DNA of 60,575 bases from Lachnospiraceae bacterium (GTDB lineage: Bacteria; Bacillota; Clostridia; Lachnospirales; Lachnospiraceae): contig JAGAFR010000021.1 of the NCBI GenBank assembly GCA_017612555.1, forward strand, positions 1-60,575, given 5' to 3'. Of this stretch, positions 15,967 through 25,540 are shown one piece after another (the stretch's first letter is position 1; each line of letters begins with the position of its first letter). The notes under the pieces were generated by a model. It ran no database searches, had not been told where the DNA came from, and saw only the letters and a program-made list of their open reading frames with translations. Made by a program: the position numbers and the translations under genes.

Positions 15967-18078
15967 CTACGCTCCTTCTATCGGTATGAACACTCTGCTG
16001 TTTATAACGGCATCTTCCGCCGATTCATCTGCCGCATTTCTGCAGAAAACCTCCTGCGCACACACAAGCTCCCTGCCCCTTTTATCTATACGCTCATACG
16101 TTCCGTCAGCCTGTTCTATCCTTGCTTTTACGGTATCGGCAAGCAGAGTCTCAAGTATGCCGATCACCCTTTCTTTCAGATTCTCGTCAAGTATCGGGAA
16201 CATTATCTCAACGCGGCGAAGCAGGTTTCTCGGCATCCAGTCCGATGATCCGCAATACACTTCACTGTTACCTGCATTCTCAAAATAGAACACTCTGCTG
16301 TGCTCCAGAAAATCACCTACGATACTTCGCACCGTGATGTTCTCGGACACACCCTTTACCTGAGGTTTGAGACAGCATATACCGCGCACGATAAGATCGA
16401 TCTTAACACCCGCACACGATGCGTCGTAAAGAGCATGGATCACTTCCTTGTCACAGATGGCATTGACTTTTGCTATTATCCTTGCCCTCTTTCCTGCTCT
16501 GGCATTGTTTGCTTCCCTCTCTATCAGATGGATGAACCTGTCCTTGAGCCACAGCGGCGCAACAGAAAGCCTGTTCCAATAAAGCGGCTCCGAATATCCG
16601 CTCAGCATGTTAAATACAGCCGTTGCATCCTCTCCTATCTGTTCCGCGCATGTAAGAAGTCCGAGATCCGTATATAACTTTGCCGTACTGTCGTTGTAAT
16701 TACCGGTCCCGAGATGCACGTACCTTCGTATCCCGTCCTCTTCACGTCTTACGACGAGCGTTATCTTGCAGTGTGTCTTGAGTCCCACAAGTCCGTAGAT
16801 AACATGGACTCCTGCTTTCTCAAGTTTGCGGGCCCAAACGATATTGTGTTCCTCATCAAACCGTGCCTTCAGTTCAACAAGTACCGTAACCTGCTTACCG
16901 TTCTCGGCAGCTTCCGCAAGTGCAGCGACTATAGGCGAGTTACCGCTCACTCTGTAAAGGGTCTGTTTGATCGCAAGAACCTCCGGATCCTTGGCTGCGC
17001 TCTTTACAAAATCTATTACCGGATCAAACGTCTGATACGGATGATGCATCAGTATATCATGCATCCTTATTGACTCAAATATATCATCACCGTCGTTTAT
17101 CTCGGGGACCGCGGAAGGCACATGATCAGCCCTCTTTAAATGATCGAATCCCTGTACGCCATAAAGCTTCATAAGAAAAGTCAGATCGATAGGACCCGGG
17201 ATGCTGTAGATATTATCCTCTCTGACCGACAGCTCCATCTTCAGTATCTCCATAAGTCCCGGATCGATATCTTCGGCCACTTCCAGTCTTATGACCTCGC
17301 CCCATTGACGGCGCTTTATCTGCTTTTCTATCTCTTTGAGAAGATCCGCAGCCTCTTCCTCGTCGATAGTAAGATCAGCATTTCTCATTATCCTGTAAGG
17401 ATACGCGCAGAACACATCGTAATTAAGAAACAGCTTCGACATGTTGCGCTCTATCACTTCTTCGAGCAGTATGAACGTCCTGCCGGAAGAAGACGGGAGC
17501 TCGACTATCCTCGGGAGCACGGAGGGTACCTGGACCGTTGCAAAATCACGCAAGTCTCCGCCTTTCTTTCCGATAAGCGCTCCAATATTAAGCGATTGGT
17601 TTCTTACAAGAGGGAACGGTCTTGAAGAATCCACAGCCATGGGCGTCAGCACCGGGTACACTTCTTCTTCGAAGTATCTGTCGACATACTCGGCCTGTTC
17701 ATCCGTCAGATTCTCATGCTTTGTGATGAAGTTGATCCCCTCCACTTCCATGAGCGGGAGCAGCGTATGAAGCAAAACAAAATACTGTGTCTCCACAAGT
17801 TCATGAGTCTTGCGCGAGATCGCCGACAACTGCTCATCGATGGTCATCCCTGCGATATCCTTCTTGTTATAACGCGCATGCTGCATATCGATAAGAGACG
17901 CCACTCTTACCATGAAGAATTCATCAAGATTGGATGCTGTTATCGACAGGAATTTGAGTCTCTCCATAAGAGGATTCGACACATCGGTCGCCTCCCCGAG
18001 AACTCTCTCATCAAACATCAGCCATGACAGCTCTCTGTTTACGTAGTAATCTTTATTGCCAAAATCATTCATGCTCAT
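15967..18078 (-). CDS. ppk1: Polyphosphate kinase 1
   Basis: A 703-residue enzyme that reversibly makes long-chain polyphosphate from ATP. The N-terminal domain begins YYVNRELSWLMFDERVL, followed by the head domain and two phospholipase D-like C domains. Catalytic signatures are HPYQTFDPVIDFV, LVELKARFDEEHNI, YGLVGLKTHCKITLV, the autophosphorylated histidine in YVHLGTGNYND, and EHSRVFYFEN. Its ATG overlaps the TGA of the Ppx/GppA gene by 4 bp, so synthesis and breakdown enzymes are coupled at translation. Confidence 0.97.
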   Translation of the reverse strand: MSMNDFGNKDYYVNRELSWLMFDERVLGEATDVSNPLMERLKFLSITASNLDEFFMVRVASLIDMQHARYNKKDIAGMTIDEQLSAISRKTHELVETQYFVLLHTLLPLMEVEGINFITKHENLTDEQAEYVDRYFEEEVYPVLTPMAVDSSRPFPLVRNQSLNIGALIGKKGGDLRDFATVQVPSVLPRIVELPSSSGRTFILLEEVIERNMSKLFLNYDVFCAYPYRIMRNADLTIDEEEAADLLKEIEKQIKRRQWGEVIRLEVAEDIDPGLMEILKMELSVREDNIYSIPGPIDLTFLMKLYGVQGFDHLKRADHVPSAVPEINDGDDIFESIRMHDILMHHPYQTFDPVIDFVKSAAKDPEVLAIKQTLYRVSGNSPIVAALAEAAENGKQVTVLVELKARFDEEHNIVWARKLEKAGVHVIYGLVGLKTHCKITLVVRREEDGIRRYVHLGTGNYNDSTAKLYTDLGLLTCAEQIGEDATAVFNMLSGYSEPLYWNRLSVAPLWLKDRFIHLIEREANNARAGKRARIIAKVNAICDKEVIHALYDASCAGVKIDLIVRGICCLKPQVKGVSENITVRSIVGDFLEHSRVFYFENAGNSEVYCGSSDWMPRNLLRRVEIMFPILDENLKERVIGILETLLADTVKARIEQADGTYERIDKRGRELVCAQEVFCRNAADESAEDAVINSRVFIPIEGA

Positions 18079-19607
18079 AACCTCTTATAACGCAGCACCG
18101 GTTTGATCGAGAACACTTCCTCAAACAGCGAAGCTTTTCTCGAGAAGAATCCCTGCTCCAGATCTATATCATCAACCGTGAACACATTTATGATAAGCTC
18201 GCCTCCCTTGACGGAGAACCTGACATCGTTGACTTTCGTCCTGTAGCTTCTGCACACACCGTCCGCTATACGGAACATGGCGGAAAGCTTGGCTATCTTG
18301 ATATAACTCTCTCTGTCAATAAGCGACGTCGTCGCAACCTCACTGTAATACCTAAACGGTGTCTTATTGAACCGTACTATGTTAGCGACTATCTCTCGTT
18401 CCGCATGGGACAGACCTATCATCTCCGTAGCCATGATGATCTCGTATCCGCATTCGGCACCGGCCTCTATGCTGATGTATCTGCCGCAGTCATTAAGAAG
18501 AGATGCGATGATGAGAAGAAGCTTATCGCGCCTTGCCATCCCGTGTATCTTGCGCGTCGCATCAAACAGATCGCAGGCTACTTTTTCAATAAGTTCATTT
18601 CGCGCTTCATTTCCCTGATAACGCTTGGACATTACTTTCGCGCAAGCTATTATGTCATTTTCAAAATCATGCCTGTAGTGTACAAGTTTTTCCTTTTCGG
18701 CATATTCATACGCCATACCGTCACAAAGAGATACGCCGGGAGACCAGATCGTCTCGGCCTTCGTTATCTTGATGACTCTTGAAACGAGAGATACCGCAGG
18801 AAGAAGGAGGGGCGCAGTCTCTTCACTGATCCCGTATTCCTTCGCTATGGCAGCCGTGTCCATCATTCTGATCTTGGCGCATACTTCCTTGAATCTCCCG
18901 GATGTAAATGCACGATCCTTCGATCCCGAATGATAGAGCATTGCAGATACGTAATCATCTATCAGTATCAGATTCTTGATCGTTCTTCCTTTAAGATAGA
19001 GCTTCTTGAACACCTGCAGCTGATTATCGATCAGTTCCTTCAGGATGCCTTCCATATCCCTTGTCTTGGGTGACAGGGTAGCGAGCATATCCATCGTTCG
19101 AAGGACACCGAGTCTTATGTTCTGCGTCGTTACAAGCGTATCGTTATCAAAAAGAGAGATCTGGATGCTGCCGCCTCCCACGTCAACGATCGCGCATCCT
19201 TCTCTTATAAATTCATCAAATCTGGAGCCTTTGATCGCGGCTGCTTTGTAATGGAGGAATCTCTGCTCCGAGTTCGAGAGGACTTCCACTTTGATCCCGG
19301 TACGCAGTTTGATCTGCTCGAGTACGATTGCCGTATTCTTGGTCTCTCTTATGGCACTCGTTCCATACGCTTTGTAATCATCTACTTTGTATGACTTCAT
19401 TATGGATGAAAAATCAGCCAGCACGTCACAGAGTTCATCCATATGTTCCATATCGATGATCCCGTTCTGATACGTATCCGTTCCAAGCTCGATCGAATGA
19501 CGTATACTGTCTATTTCTTTCATTCCGTTCTTCTGTGAGAATTCATATATCTTGAGCCCAAGCTCGTATGAACCCACATCTACAGCGGCAAATGTACGAA
19601 CAGCCAT
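18075..19607 (-). CDS. ppx: Ppx/GppA family exopolyphosphatase
   Basis: A 510-residue enzyme of the ASKHA fold that removes phosphate from polyphosphate or converts pppGpp to ppGpp. The N-terminal domain has AAVDVGSYELGLKIYE, GTSAIRETKN, EVLSNSEQRFLHYKA and the second phosphate loop AIVDVGGGSIQISLF. An HD-like C-terminal domain (from about 310) carries LLIIASLLNDCGRYIS and GLSHAEREIVANIVRF. The ATG at 19607 follows GGAGG; earlier in-frame codons overlap the previous gene and are not needed. Linkage to ppk1 favours exopolyphosphatase as the main activity. A possible link to the stringent response cannot be judged here. Confidence 0.93.
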   Translation of the reverse strand: MAVRTFAAVDVGSYELGLKIYEFSQKNGMKEIDSIRHSIELGTDTYQNGIIDMEHMDELCDVLADFSSIMKSYKVDDYKAYGTSAIRETKNTAIVLEQIKLRTGIKVEVLSNSEQRFLHYKAAAIKGSRFDEFIREGCAIVDVGGGSIQISLFDNDTLVTTQNIRLGVLRTMDMLATLSPKTRDMEGILKELIDNQLQVFKKLYLKGRTIKNLILIDDYVSAMLYHSGSKDRAFTSGRFKEVCAKIRMMDTAAIAKEYGISEETAPLLLPAVSLVSRVIKITKAETIWSPGVSLCDGMAYEYAEKEKLVHYRHDFENDIIACAKVMSKRYQGNEARNELIEKVACDLFDATRKIHGMARRDKLLLIIASLLNDCGRYISIEAGAECGYEIIMATEMIGLSHAEREIVANIVRFNKTPFRYYSEVATTSLIDRESYIKIAKLSAMFRIADGVCRSYRTKVNDVRFSVKGGELIINVFTVDDIDLEQGFFSRKASLFEEVFSIKPVLRYKRL

Positions 19608-19608
19608 C

Positions 19609-20898
19609 TCAACCTCCCCCTTCGCGGGCCCCTCCTGACAGCATATGGTCGATAAACTGCTGGGCGCACCGTCCCGACAGTCCGCCGTGACCCAGTTCCC
19701 ATTTGTTAGCTTCAAGTAACAGTTCCTCTTCACTCATATGAAGATCGCTTCTTGCTGCGATCGCCTTGACGATCTCATTGAACTGTTTCTTATCAGGTCT
19801 TCCGAAGTATATCGTCTCTCCGAACCTGTAGGACAACGAGAGTTTTTCCTGAACCGTATCATTCGAATGAAGATCATCATCCCTGTCATCCTTGTCGGAA
19901 TTCTTCTCCCGGACTATATGTCTTCTGTTGCTTGTCGCATATATGAGTATGTTTTCGGGTTTCTTCTCAAGACCGCCCTCTATGACTGCCTTGAGGTATT
20001 TGTAATCGGTCTCGAAATCCTCAAAGGAAAGATCATCCATATAAATGATGAACCTGTAGTTCCTTGTCTTGATCTGATCGATCACATCGTTAAGATCCCG
20101 GAACTGATGCTTGTATATCTCTATCATGCGAAGACCGCGGTCATAATATCTGTTCAGTATACCCTTGATGCTGCTTGATTTTCCGGTCCCGGCATCTCCG
20201 AACAGAAGGCAGTTGTTGCAAGGTCTTCCGGCAAGAAACGCCTCCGTATTGTCAACAAGCTTCTTCTTGGCACTTTCATATCCCACAAGATCTTCGAGCT
20301 GAACATGCAGTATGTTAGTGATCGGTACGATCTTTACACCGGCATCCGTGTGTTCAACCCTGAACGCCTTGTGAAGTCCGAATTTTCCCACTCCGAACTC
20401 TTTGTAAAACTGTGCGGTCTTCGCGGTAAAATCTTCATCAGATTCTGCGGCCGCGAGCCGATCGCGAAGTTCCATTATGCTGTCACGTATGCGCTTGTTA
20501 AAGAGCCTCGATCTGTCCCGGTCAACGGTATAATCTGTCAGCATCCTTGAAAAATCGGTACCGCATATACCGTCCATCTCGGAAAGATCCATCACGAACA
20601 ATTCCCTGAATATGGACAGATCAAAAAGTGCTGCCTCGGCGATCGACCCGTTGGGCATACCCCGCATCTCACATGAAGTTGAAAATGCATTCTCATTGTT
20701 CGCAATAAGATACGTAAGATATGCCTGCCACAGATTGCCGGAGTATCCGTGGCTGACAGCCAGTTCAACAAGTTCGCCCGCAAAATCGGTCATATGCGAT
20801 TTTGCATCCGCATCTTCTCCCGACATTATGACCGATGCAAGACCGAGTATATTCCCATGTTTGAAATCCCGATACAGTATCAGTTCATTACTTCGCAT
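19609..20898 (-). CDS. DUF815 ATP-binding protein (AAA-type)
   Basis: A 429-residue protein of the DUF815 family of P-loop ATPases. The N-terminal 190 residues are poorly conserved. The ATPase core has LEDLVGYESAKKKLVDNTEA, Walker A LFGDAGTGKSSSIKGIL, Walker B FIIYMDDLSFEDFE and a sensor-like ILIYATSNRRHIVRE; the C-terminal lid holds LSLSYRFGETIYFGRPDKKQ. No function is established for the family. It ends one base before Ppx begins and its ATG lies 11 bases inside the chorismate mutase-like gene, with GGAGG upstream. Position suggests a role tied to polyphosphate or envelope synthesis, as inference only. Confidence 0.85.
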   Translation of the reverse strand: MRSNELILYRDFKHGNILGLASVIMSGEDADAKSHMTDFAGELVELAVSHGYSGNLWQAYLTYLIANNENAFSTSCEMRGMPNGSIAEAALFDLSIFRELFVMDLSEMDGICGTDFSRMLTDYTVDRDRSRLFNKRIRDSIMELRDRLAAAESDEDFTAKTAQFYKEFGVGKFGLHKAFRVEHTDAGVKIVPITNILHVQLEDLVGYESAKKKLVDNTEAFLAGRPCNNCLLFGDAGTGKSSSIKGILNRYYDRGLRMIEIYKHQFRDLNDVIDQIKTRNYRFIIYMDDLSFEDFETDYKYLKAVIEGGLEKKPENILIYATSNRRHIVREKNSDKDDRDDDLHSNDTVQEKLSLSYRFGETIYFGRPDKKQFNEIVKAIAARSDLHMSEEELLLEANKWELGHGGLSGRCAQQFIDHMLSGGAREGGG

Positions 20899-21241
20899 CC
20901 GACCCGAACCCTCCGAGGCTTTCAAGGTTTATCTCAACAGGTTCTCCTGACCAGTCAAAATCATCCTCCATTCCCGACATCTCTTCCTGAATCTCACGGC
21001 TTACCTGCATGAGCGTTATGAACAACTGTGCCGCACCGTCCGCATAATCTTCGTTACCTACCGCTTCAAATATCTTCTCAAGCTTTTCATCTTCACGTGC
21101 CGCATCGTAAATGGGAAGATCGTTGTCTATCTTGTATTGACCGATCTTTCTTGCAACATCCATTCTCTCTTCATACAATTTCAATATCTTCGCATCTATC
21201 CTGTCTATCTGTTCGCGAAGCTTTTTTATATCCTCAGCCAT
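20888..21241 (-). CDS. Chorismate mutase type II (AroQ) domain protein
   Basis: A 117-residue protein whose first 85 residues match the helical AroQ chorismate mutase domain: LREQIDRIDAKILKLYEERM, RKIGQYKIDNDLPIYDAAREDEKL and LFITLMQVSREIQEE. Arg, Lys and Glu residues expected at the active site are present in these segments. Residues 90-117 are an acidic tail. Its neighbours are glycosyltransferases and an ATPase, not aromatic amino acid genes, so it may be a stand-alone mutase moved into this operon or a domain used for another purpose. Confidence 0.85.
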   Translation of the reverse strand: MAEDIKKLREQIDRIDAKILKLYEERMDVARKIGQYKIDNDLPIYDAAREDEKLEKIFEAVGNEDYADGAAQLFITLMQVSREIQEEMSGMEDDFDWSGEPVEINLESLGGFGSDAK

Positions 21242-21245
21242 CCGA

Positions 21246-22355
21246 TCATTCCTCCAACTCTCTTTTACACAACCCGGTGATGGTATCTACCATGTGCGGC
21301 CACGAGAATCTCTCTGAATCTTCTCTTATATTCGTCACAAAATCCGTATCGGCCCGAAGCATCATGAACCTCCGAACAGCCTGCGAAAGCGAATCGATAT
21401 CTCCCGCTTTACACAGCACTCCGGTAACCCCGTCAATAACAACCTCCGGAAGTCCTCCCGCATCGGATACTATGACAGGTTTCTCAAGTCCCAGTGCGAT
21501 CTGGGCGATACCGCTCTGAGTCGCTTCAATATACGGAAGCACAACAACATCACAGTCTGCAAAGTATTGTTCCACTTCCCTGTCGGGAACAAATCCTTCT
21601 CTTATTGTCACCCTGTCTGACAGGTTTCCATCCTCTATGATCCTGTCATACTCCTCGCGGCTTCCTCCGAAATCACCGACGACGCTGAGCCTCACATCAT
21701 CCGGAAGCGTTTTCATTGCGGCAAGCAATACACCAAGTCCCTTATAAGGACGCACAACTCCGAAGAACAGCATGTTAAGACCTTCTGTTTCTTTTGTCTG
21801 TCTCTTCACATCACCCATCTTGTATGCGCTGTATGTGGGGTGCATGTTTATGGCATATTTTGCATCCGGTACGATGCTCAGAAGATCTGCTGCTTCCTTC
21901 TTGGAATGAAGAACAAAATAATCCCCCTTCTTCAGCACCGCCCTCGTAAGCGCCCTGTCCATCGGAAATCTCTCGTGGGGGAACACGTTATGACACAGGA
22001 ACAGTATCCTTGACCTGAGCCTCTTCGTCAGTATCCGATAACACGGAGAAAAATACGGATGCCACCACTCAATCAGAACAAGATCGACATTCAGGCTGTT
22101 GATATATCTTGCGCATGATGCGATATTAAACGGATTGGCGGTATTGATAAGAAACTGTGCATCATCGACCTTGAATCCGTCATTCTCATAATCCTTCTGC
22201 TCTCCCCGAAACATAAAACGCGGGTACTGCATCTTATATGAGATCGTATAAACCGTATACTTTTCCTTCAGCGCCCGGACAAGCAATCCGGTATAATGCG
22301 ATATCCCGCTCTTATACGGATATACCGGTCCGATGACCGCGATCTTTTTTGACAT
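21246..22355 (-). CDS. Glycosyltransferase, GT4 family
   Basis: A 369-residue GT-B fold transferase with no membrane segments. The N-terminal domain has GPVYPYKSGISHYTGLLVRAL. The C-terminal nucleotide-sugar domain has LNMLFFGVVRPYKGLGVLLAA, the E-x7-E region VLPYIEATQSGIAQIALGLEKPVIVSDAGGLPEVV and GVLCKAGDIDSLSQAV. Donor and acceptor are unknown. It is the third of three consecutive transferase genes and probably adds a sugar to a cell-surface glycan or lipid carrier. Confidence 0.92.
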   Translation of the reverse strand: MSKKIAVIGPVYPYKSGISHYTGLLVRALKEKYTVYTISYKMQYPRFMFRGEQKDYENDGFKVDDAQFLINTANPFNIASCARYINSLNVDLVLIEWWHPYFSPCYRILTKRLRSRILFLCHNVFPHERFPMDRALTRAVLKKGDYFVLHSKKEAADLLSIVPDAKYAINMHPTYSAYKMGDVKRQTKETEGLNMLFFGVVRPYKGLGVLLAAMKTLPDDVRLSVVGDFGGSREEYDRIIEDGNLSDRVTIREGFVPDREVEQYFADCDVVVLPYIEATQSGIAQIALGLEKPVIVSDAGGLPEVVIDGVTGVLCKAGDIDSLSQAVRRFMMLRADTDFVTNIREDSERFSWPHMVDTITGLCKRELEE

Positions 22356-22374
22356 TTATTATTTTCCTTTTACT

Positions 22375-23436
22375 TCATCCGGAATGTGAAGATAACTTCC
22401 TGTAAGTTGTAAAGAACAGCGCCAGCAGCTTTGTCCATCTTCGCCTGATAAGAAACAACGGGATCTTCTTGGTAAATGTAAGATACCCGTACGATAATTT
22501 TTCAAAAGCTTCACTGTAAGGCATCTGATCCGCAGCCGATCCCAGCTGCTTCATCCTCTCGGCATAAGGCTTCGGATTGTTCGGATTGCAGTAATCCATT
22601 TCCATGCTTTCGAGGTACAAAAACATGCATCGCATATAAAAAACCTGCATGAAATATTCGGATTTCCCCGTGCGTACCAGGAATTCATGGAGCTTATCAA
22701 GCGCATCGGTAAACACCTTAATACCGCCGTCTCTGTACATATATGTGGCCGAATCCGACAGCTGCCTGTAATAGTACATATGCCGGTTGATGTATCCGAT
22801 CCTGTCCGCAGCCTCAAACACCTGTATGTTAAACACAACATCTTCCGACCGCTCTATTCCTTCGGGATACTTCAGGTCATTGTCGGCAAGAAGCGATCGT
22901 TTGTAAAGTTTAGAACAACATGAACCCGATCCGTATATGCTGCACGGGTATTCATATACAGGGAGAGAGCCCGCAAGAGTCTTAAGCTGCAGGAATTCCT
23001 TCTGTTTATCGTCAAGAAGCGGTATATCAGCGACAAACGGGCTGTACTCGATCTTCCTGTTCGGATAGACCTTGTATGTCCCCCAAAGCAGCAGATCAAG
23101 ATCATTTTGCAACGCATGATCATAGGCGATCGCAAGACAGTTATTATCGATCCGGTCATCGGAATCAACGAACGTTACATATTCTCCGTTACAGACTGAC
23201 AATCCCGCATTTCTTGCAGCCGATGCACCTTTATTCTCCTGATGTATCACACGGATCCGATCATCCTGTTCGGCATAAGAGTCGAGAAGATCGGCATTTT
23301 CCCTTGGAGCTCCGTCATCGACCAGTATGATCTCGATCTCCTTAAGAGACTGGCCCAAAACGCTGTCAATACACTCCCGCAGATAAGCCGGATCGACCCG
23401 GTACACAGGTATGATGACCGATACTTTAGTGCTCAT
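22375..23436 (-). CDS. Glycosyltransferase, GT2 family
   Basis: A 353-residue GT-A transferase: VSVIIPVYRVDPAYLRECID at the N-terminus, the first aspartates in IEIILVDDGAP, GASAARNAGL and the DXD-type motif YVTFVDSDDRID. The C-terminal 120 residues are variable, as in EpsJ/WcaA-like enzymes of polysaccharide synthesis. Two in-frame ATGs lie three codons apart (23445 and 23436); neither has a clear ribosome-binding site and both overlap the preceding gene, so translational coupling is likely. Confidence 0.9.
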   Translation of the reverse strand: MSTKVSVIIPVYRVDPAYLRECIDSVLGQSLKEIEIILVDDGAPRENADLLDSYAEQDDRIRVIHQENKGASAARNAGLSVCNGEYVTFVDSDDRIDNNCLAIAYDHALQNDLDLLLWGTYKVYPNRKIEYSPFVADIPLLDDKQKEFLQLKTLAGSLPVYEYPCSIYGSGSCCSKLYKRSLLADNDLKYPEGIERSEDVVFNIQVFEAADRIGYINRHMYYYRQLSDSATYMYRDGGIKVFTDALDKLHEFLVRTGKSEYFMQVFYMRCMFLYLESMEMDYCNPNNPKPYAERMKQLGSAADQMPYSEAFEKLSYGYLTFTKKIPLFLIRRRWTKLLALFFTTYRKLSSHSG

Positions 23437-24394
23437 CTTCTGCATCTTTTTCGTCTTCGTGATAATCTATGCGTCTCACCCTGTACTGGATATCCTCCAA
23501 TATCTTACGGTTGTTCGCGATGATATCTGCCTGAAGTCCCAATATGAACGTCATGAATCCCAGCAGCAACAGCGTACTTGCGAGAATGAGCGACTGCACG
23601 TGTCCTGCTCCGTTTCCTCTCACGAGGAACACAAGGAATCTGACTCCCATAAGAAACCCCACCGTAAAAGGGATCAGTCCGAGTATCGAGAAGAAAGTGA
23701 GTGGTCTGTACATAAGGAAAGCTCTGATTATGGTCAGCATAGACCTCTTGATATAGCCTCCCATGCTGTGAAACAGCCTTGATTTTCTAAGCTCTCCGTT
23801 GGTCCTTATCGGGACCGAATCGATAGCGACGCTTGTCCTTCCCGCCTGAACTATAGTCTCCAGAGTGTATGTATAATTGTTCATCACATTAAGATGCATC
23901 GCTGCATCTCTTGAGAAAGCCCTGAATCCGCTCGGTGCATCGGGTATATCTGTTTTGCTCGCGATCCTTACAACGTAGCTTCCGAAATGTTGAAGCTTCT
24001 TCTTGAGGGGCGAGAAATGTTCCGTCTCATCGATGGGGCGCTCACCTATCACGATATCCGACTTGCCCTCAAGTATCGGACGCACAAGTTTTTCTATATC
24101 GTCCCCGCAGTACTGGTTATCCGCATCCGTATTGACTATTATATCGGCACCGTTACGAAGGCACGCATCTATACCCGCCATAAATCCCTTGGCAAGGCCT
24201 TTATTTCTCGTAAAGCTGACAACATAGTTCACTCCCCATTTTCTGGCAACTTCGACCGTGTTGTCGGTACTTCCGTCATTGATTATCAGGTACTCGATCT
24301 CATCAATTCCGTCTATATGCTTGGGAAGCGCATTAAGTGCGATCTCAAGTGTTTCAGCCTCATTAAGGCACGGTATCTGTATGATAAGTTTCAT
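23426..24394 (-). CDS. Polyprenyl-phosphate glycosyltransferase, GT2 (DPMS-like) with C-terminal membrane segments
   Basis: A 322-residue protein of the dolichol-phosphate mannose synthase type. The catalytic domain covers residues 1-225: LIIQIPCLNEAETL, EYLIINDGSTDNTVEVARKW, NKGLAKGFMAGID and VNTDADNQYCGDDI (DXD). Two hydrophobic segments follow (PLTFFSILGLIPFTVGFLMG and LASTLLLLGFMTFILGL), then a short basic tail. Such enzymes transfer a sugar from a nucleotide to undecaprenyl phosphate. The ATG at 24394 has GGAG nine bases upstream; a longer start at 24409 has no proper spacing. It is the first gene of the long minus-strand run. Confidence 0.9.
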   Translation of the reverse strand: MKLIIQIPCLNEAETLEIALNALPKHIDGIDEIEYLIINDGSTDNTVEVARKWGVNYVVSFTRNKGLAKGFMAGIDACLRNGADIIVNTDADNQYCGDDIEKLVRPILEGKSDIVIGERPIDETEHFSPLKKKLQHFGSYVVRIASKTDIPDAPSGFRAFSRDAAMHLNVMNNYTYTLETIVQAGRTSVAIDSVPIRTNGELRKSRLFHSMGGYIKRSMLTIIRAFLMYRPLTFFSILGLIPFTVGFLMGVRFLVFLVRGNGAGHVQSLILASTLLLLGFMTFILGLQADIIANNRKILEDIQYRVRRIDYHEDEKDAEDEH

Positions 24395-24436
24395 GATATT
24401 ATTCTCCATCCTGCCATGATCATGTTTATCTACGAG

Positions 24437-24445
24437 ATTATAACA
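24437..24445 (-). promoter_or_regulatory. Probable extended -10 promoter of the glycosyltransferase-ppk operon
   Basis: TGTTATAAT on the minus strand is a perfect extended -10 (TG, one base, TATAAT). No good -35 is present at 17 or 18 bases, which is tolerated by extended -10 promoters. The start would be near 24430, giving a leader of about 35 nt. The rest of the 162-base divergent gap (24395-24556) holds no clear promoter for ddh. Confidence 0.55.
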
Positions 24446-24556
24446 TTTTTAGGTTAATTTTTCATCTTCTATTCCATTTTTTGCCATAAAGTGAGACAAT
24501 GTTCATCGATATCATACCGATCAAAAAACAGAACACCATGTATCAGGAGGAACAAT

Positions 24557-25540
24557 ATGACAAGAATAGGAATAATAGGATACGGCAATCTCGGAAGAGG
24601 CGTTGAGTGCGCGGTCAAACAGAACGATGACATGGAGTTGAAGTATGTCTTCACCCGACGCGATCCTTCGAACGTGCATATACTCACGGACAGCGCGAAA
24701 GTAATGCCCGCGGCAGATATCACAAAATACAAAGACGATATCGATGTGCTCATCATCTGCGGCGGATCCGCAACCGATCTTCCGAAACAGACCCCTGAGT
24801 ATGCGAAGAGCTTTAATGTGATCGACAGTTTCGATACGCATGCGAAGATACCGGAGCACTTTGCAAACGTTGACAAAAGTGCAAAGGACAGCGGTCACAT
24901 AGCCCTCATCAGCGTGGGATGGGATCCGGGTATGTTCTCACTTAACAGGGTCTATGCTTCTTCCATACTTCCCGACGGAGAAGACTATACATTCTGGGGA
25001 CGCGGAGTCAGCCAGGGACATTCGGATGCGATAAGACGGATCGACGGCGTTGCGGATGCAAGACAGTATACATGCCCCGTTACCGATGCCATCGAAGCTG
25101 TAAGAAGTGGAAAGCAGCCTGTGCTCACAACAAGACAGAAACACACAAGAGAATGCTACGTTGTTGCAAAAGAAGGCGCTGACAAAGCAAGGATAGAAAA
25201 AGAGATAAAGGAAATGCCCAACTACTTTGCAGACTATGATACTACCGTTACTTTCATCACACAGGAAGAACTGGACAGGGATCACAAAGGCATCCCTCAC
25301 GGCGGAATGGTCATAAGATCCGGTAAGACCGGATGGGACTGCGAAAACAGCCACGTGATCGAATACTCTCTCAATCTTGATTCCAATCCCGAATTCACTG
25401 CCTCGGTACTGATCGCTTATGCAAGAGCGGCCATGAGGATGCGCTCGGAAGGTGTGACCGGCTGCAAAACGGTTCTCGATATTCCGCCTGCATACCTGTC
25501 TTCTCTTTCAGGCGACGAACTTCGCAGTCATATGCTATGA
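24557..25540 (+). CDS. ddh: Meso-diaminopimelate dehydrogenase
   Basis: A 327-residue NADPH-dependent enzyme that makes meso-diaminopimelate from tetrahydrodipicolinate in one step, for lysine and peptidoglycan. The N-terminal Rossmann motif is RIGIIGYGNLGRGVE; then IICGGSATDLPKQTP, NVIDSFDTH, ISVGWDPGMFSLNRVY and FWGRGVSQGHSDAIRRIDGV, which match Ddh enzymes closely, as does HGGMVIRSGKTGWDCENSHV. AGGAGG lies upstream of the ATG at 24557; the open frame before it is not coding. Its stop overlaps the start of the Y-family polymerase by 4 bp. Confidence 0.96.
   Translation: MTRIGIIGYGNLGRGVECAVKQNDDMELKYVFTRRDPSNVHILTDSAKVMPAADITKYKDDIDVLIICGGSATDLPKQTPEYAKSFNVIDSFDTHAKIPEHFANVDKSAKDSGHIALISVGWDPGMFSLNRVYASSILPDGEDYTFWGRGVSQGHSDAIRRIDGVADARQYTCPVTDAIEAVRSGKQPVLTTRQKHTRECYVVAKEGADKARIEKEIKEMPNYFADYDTTVTFITQEELDRDHKGIPHGGMVIRSGKTGWDCENSHVIEYSLNLDSNPEFTASVLIAYARAAMRMRSEGVTGCKTVLDIPPAYLSSLSGDELRSHML

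Noticed and set aside
24410-24556. LexA box or clear promoter upstream of ddh
   Set aside because: TTGCCA near 24479 has no -10 at an acceptable distance and no damage-box palindrome was found.
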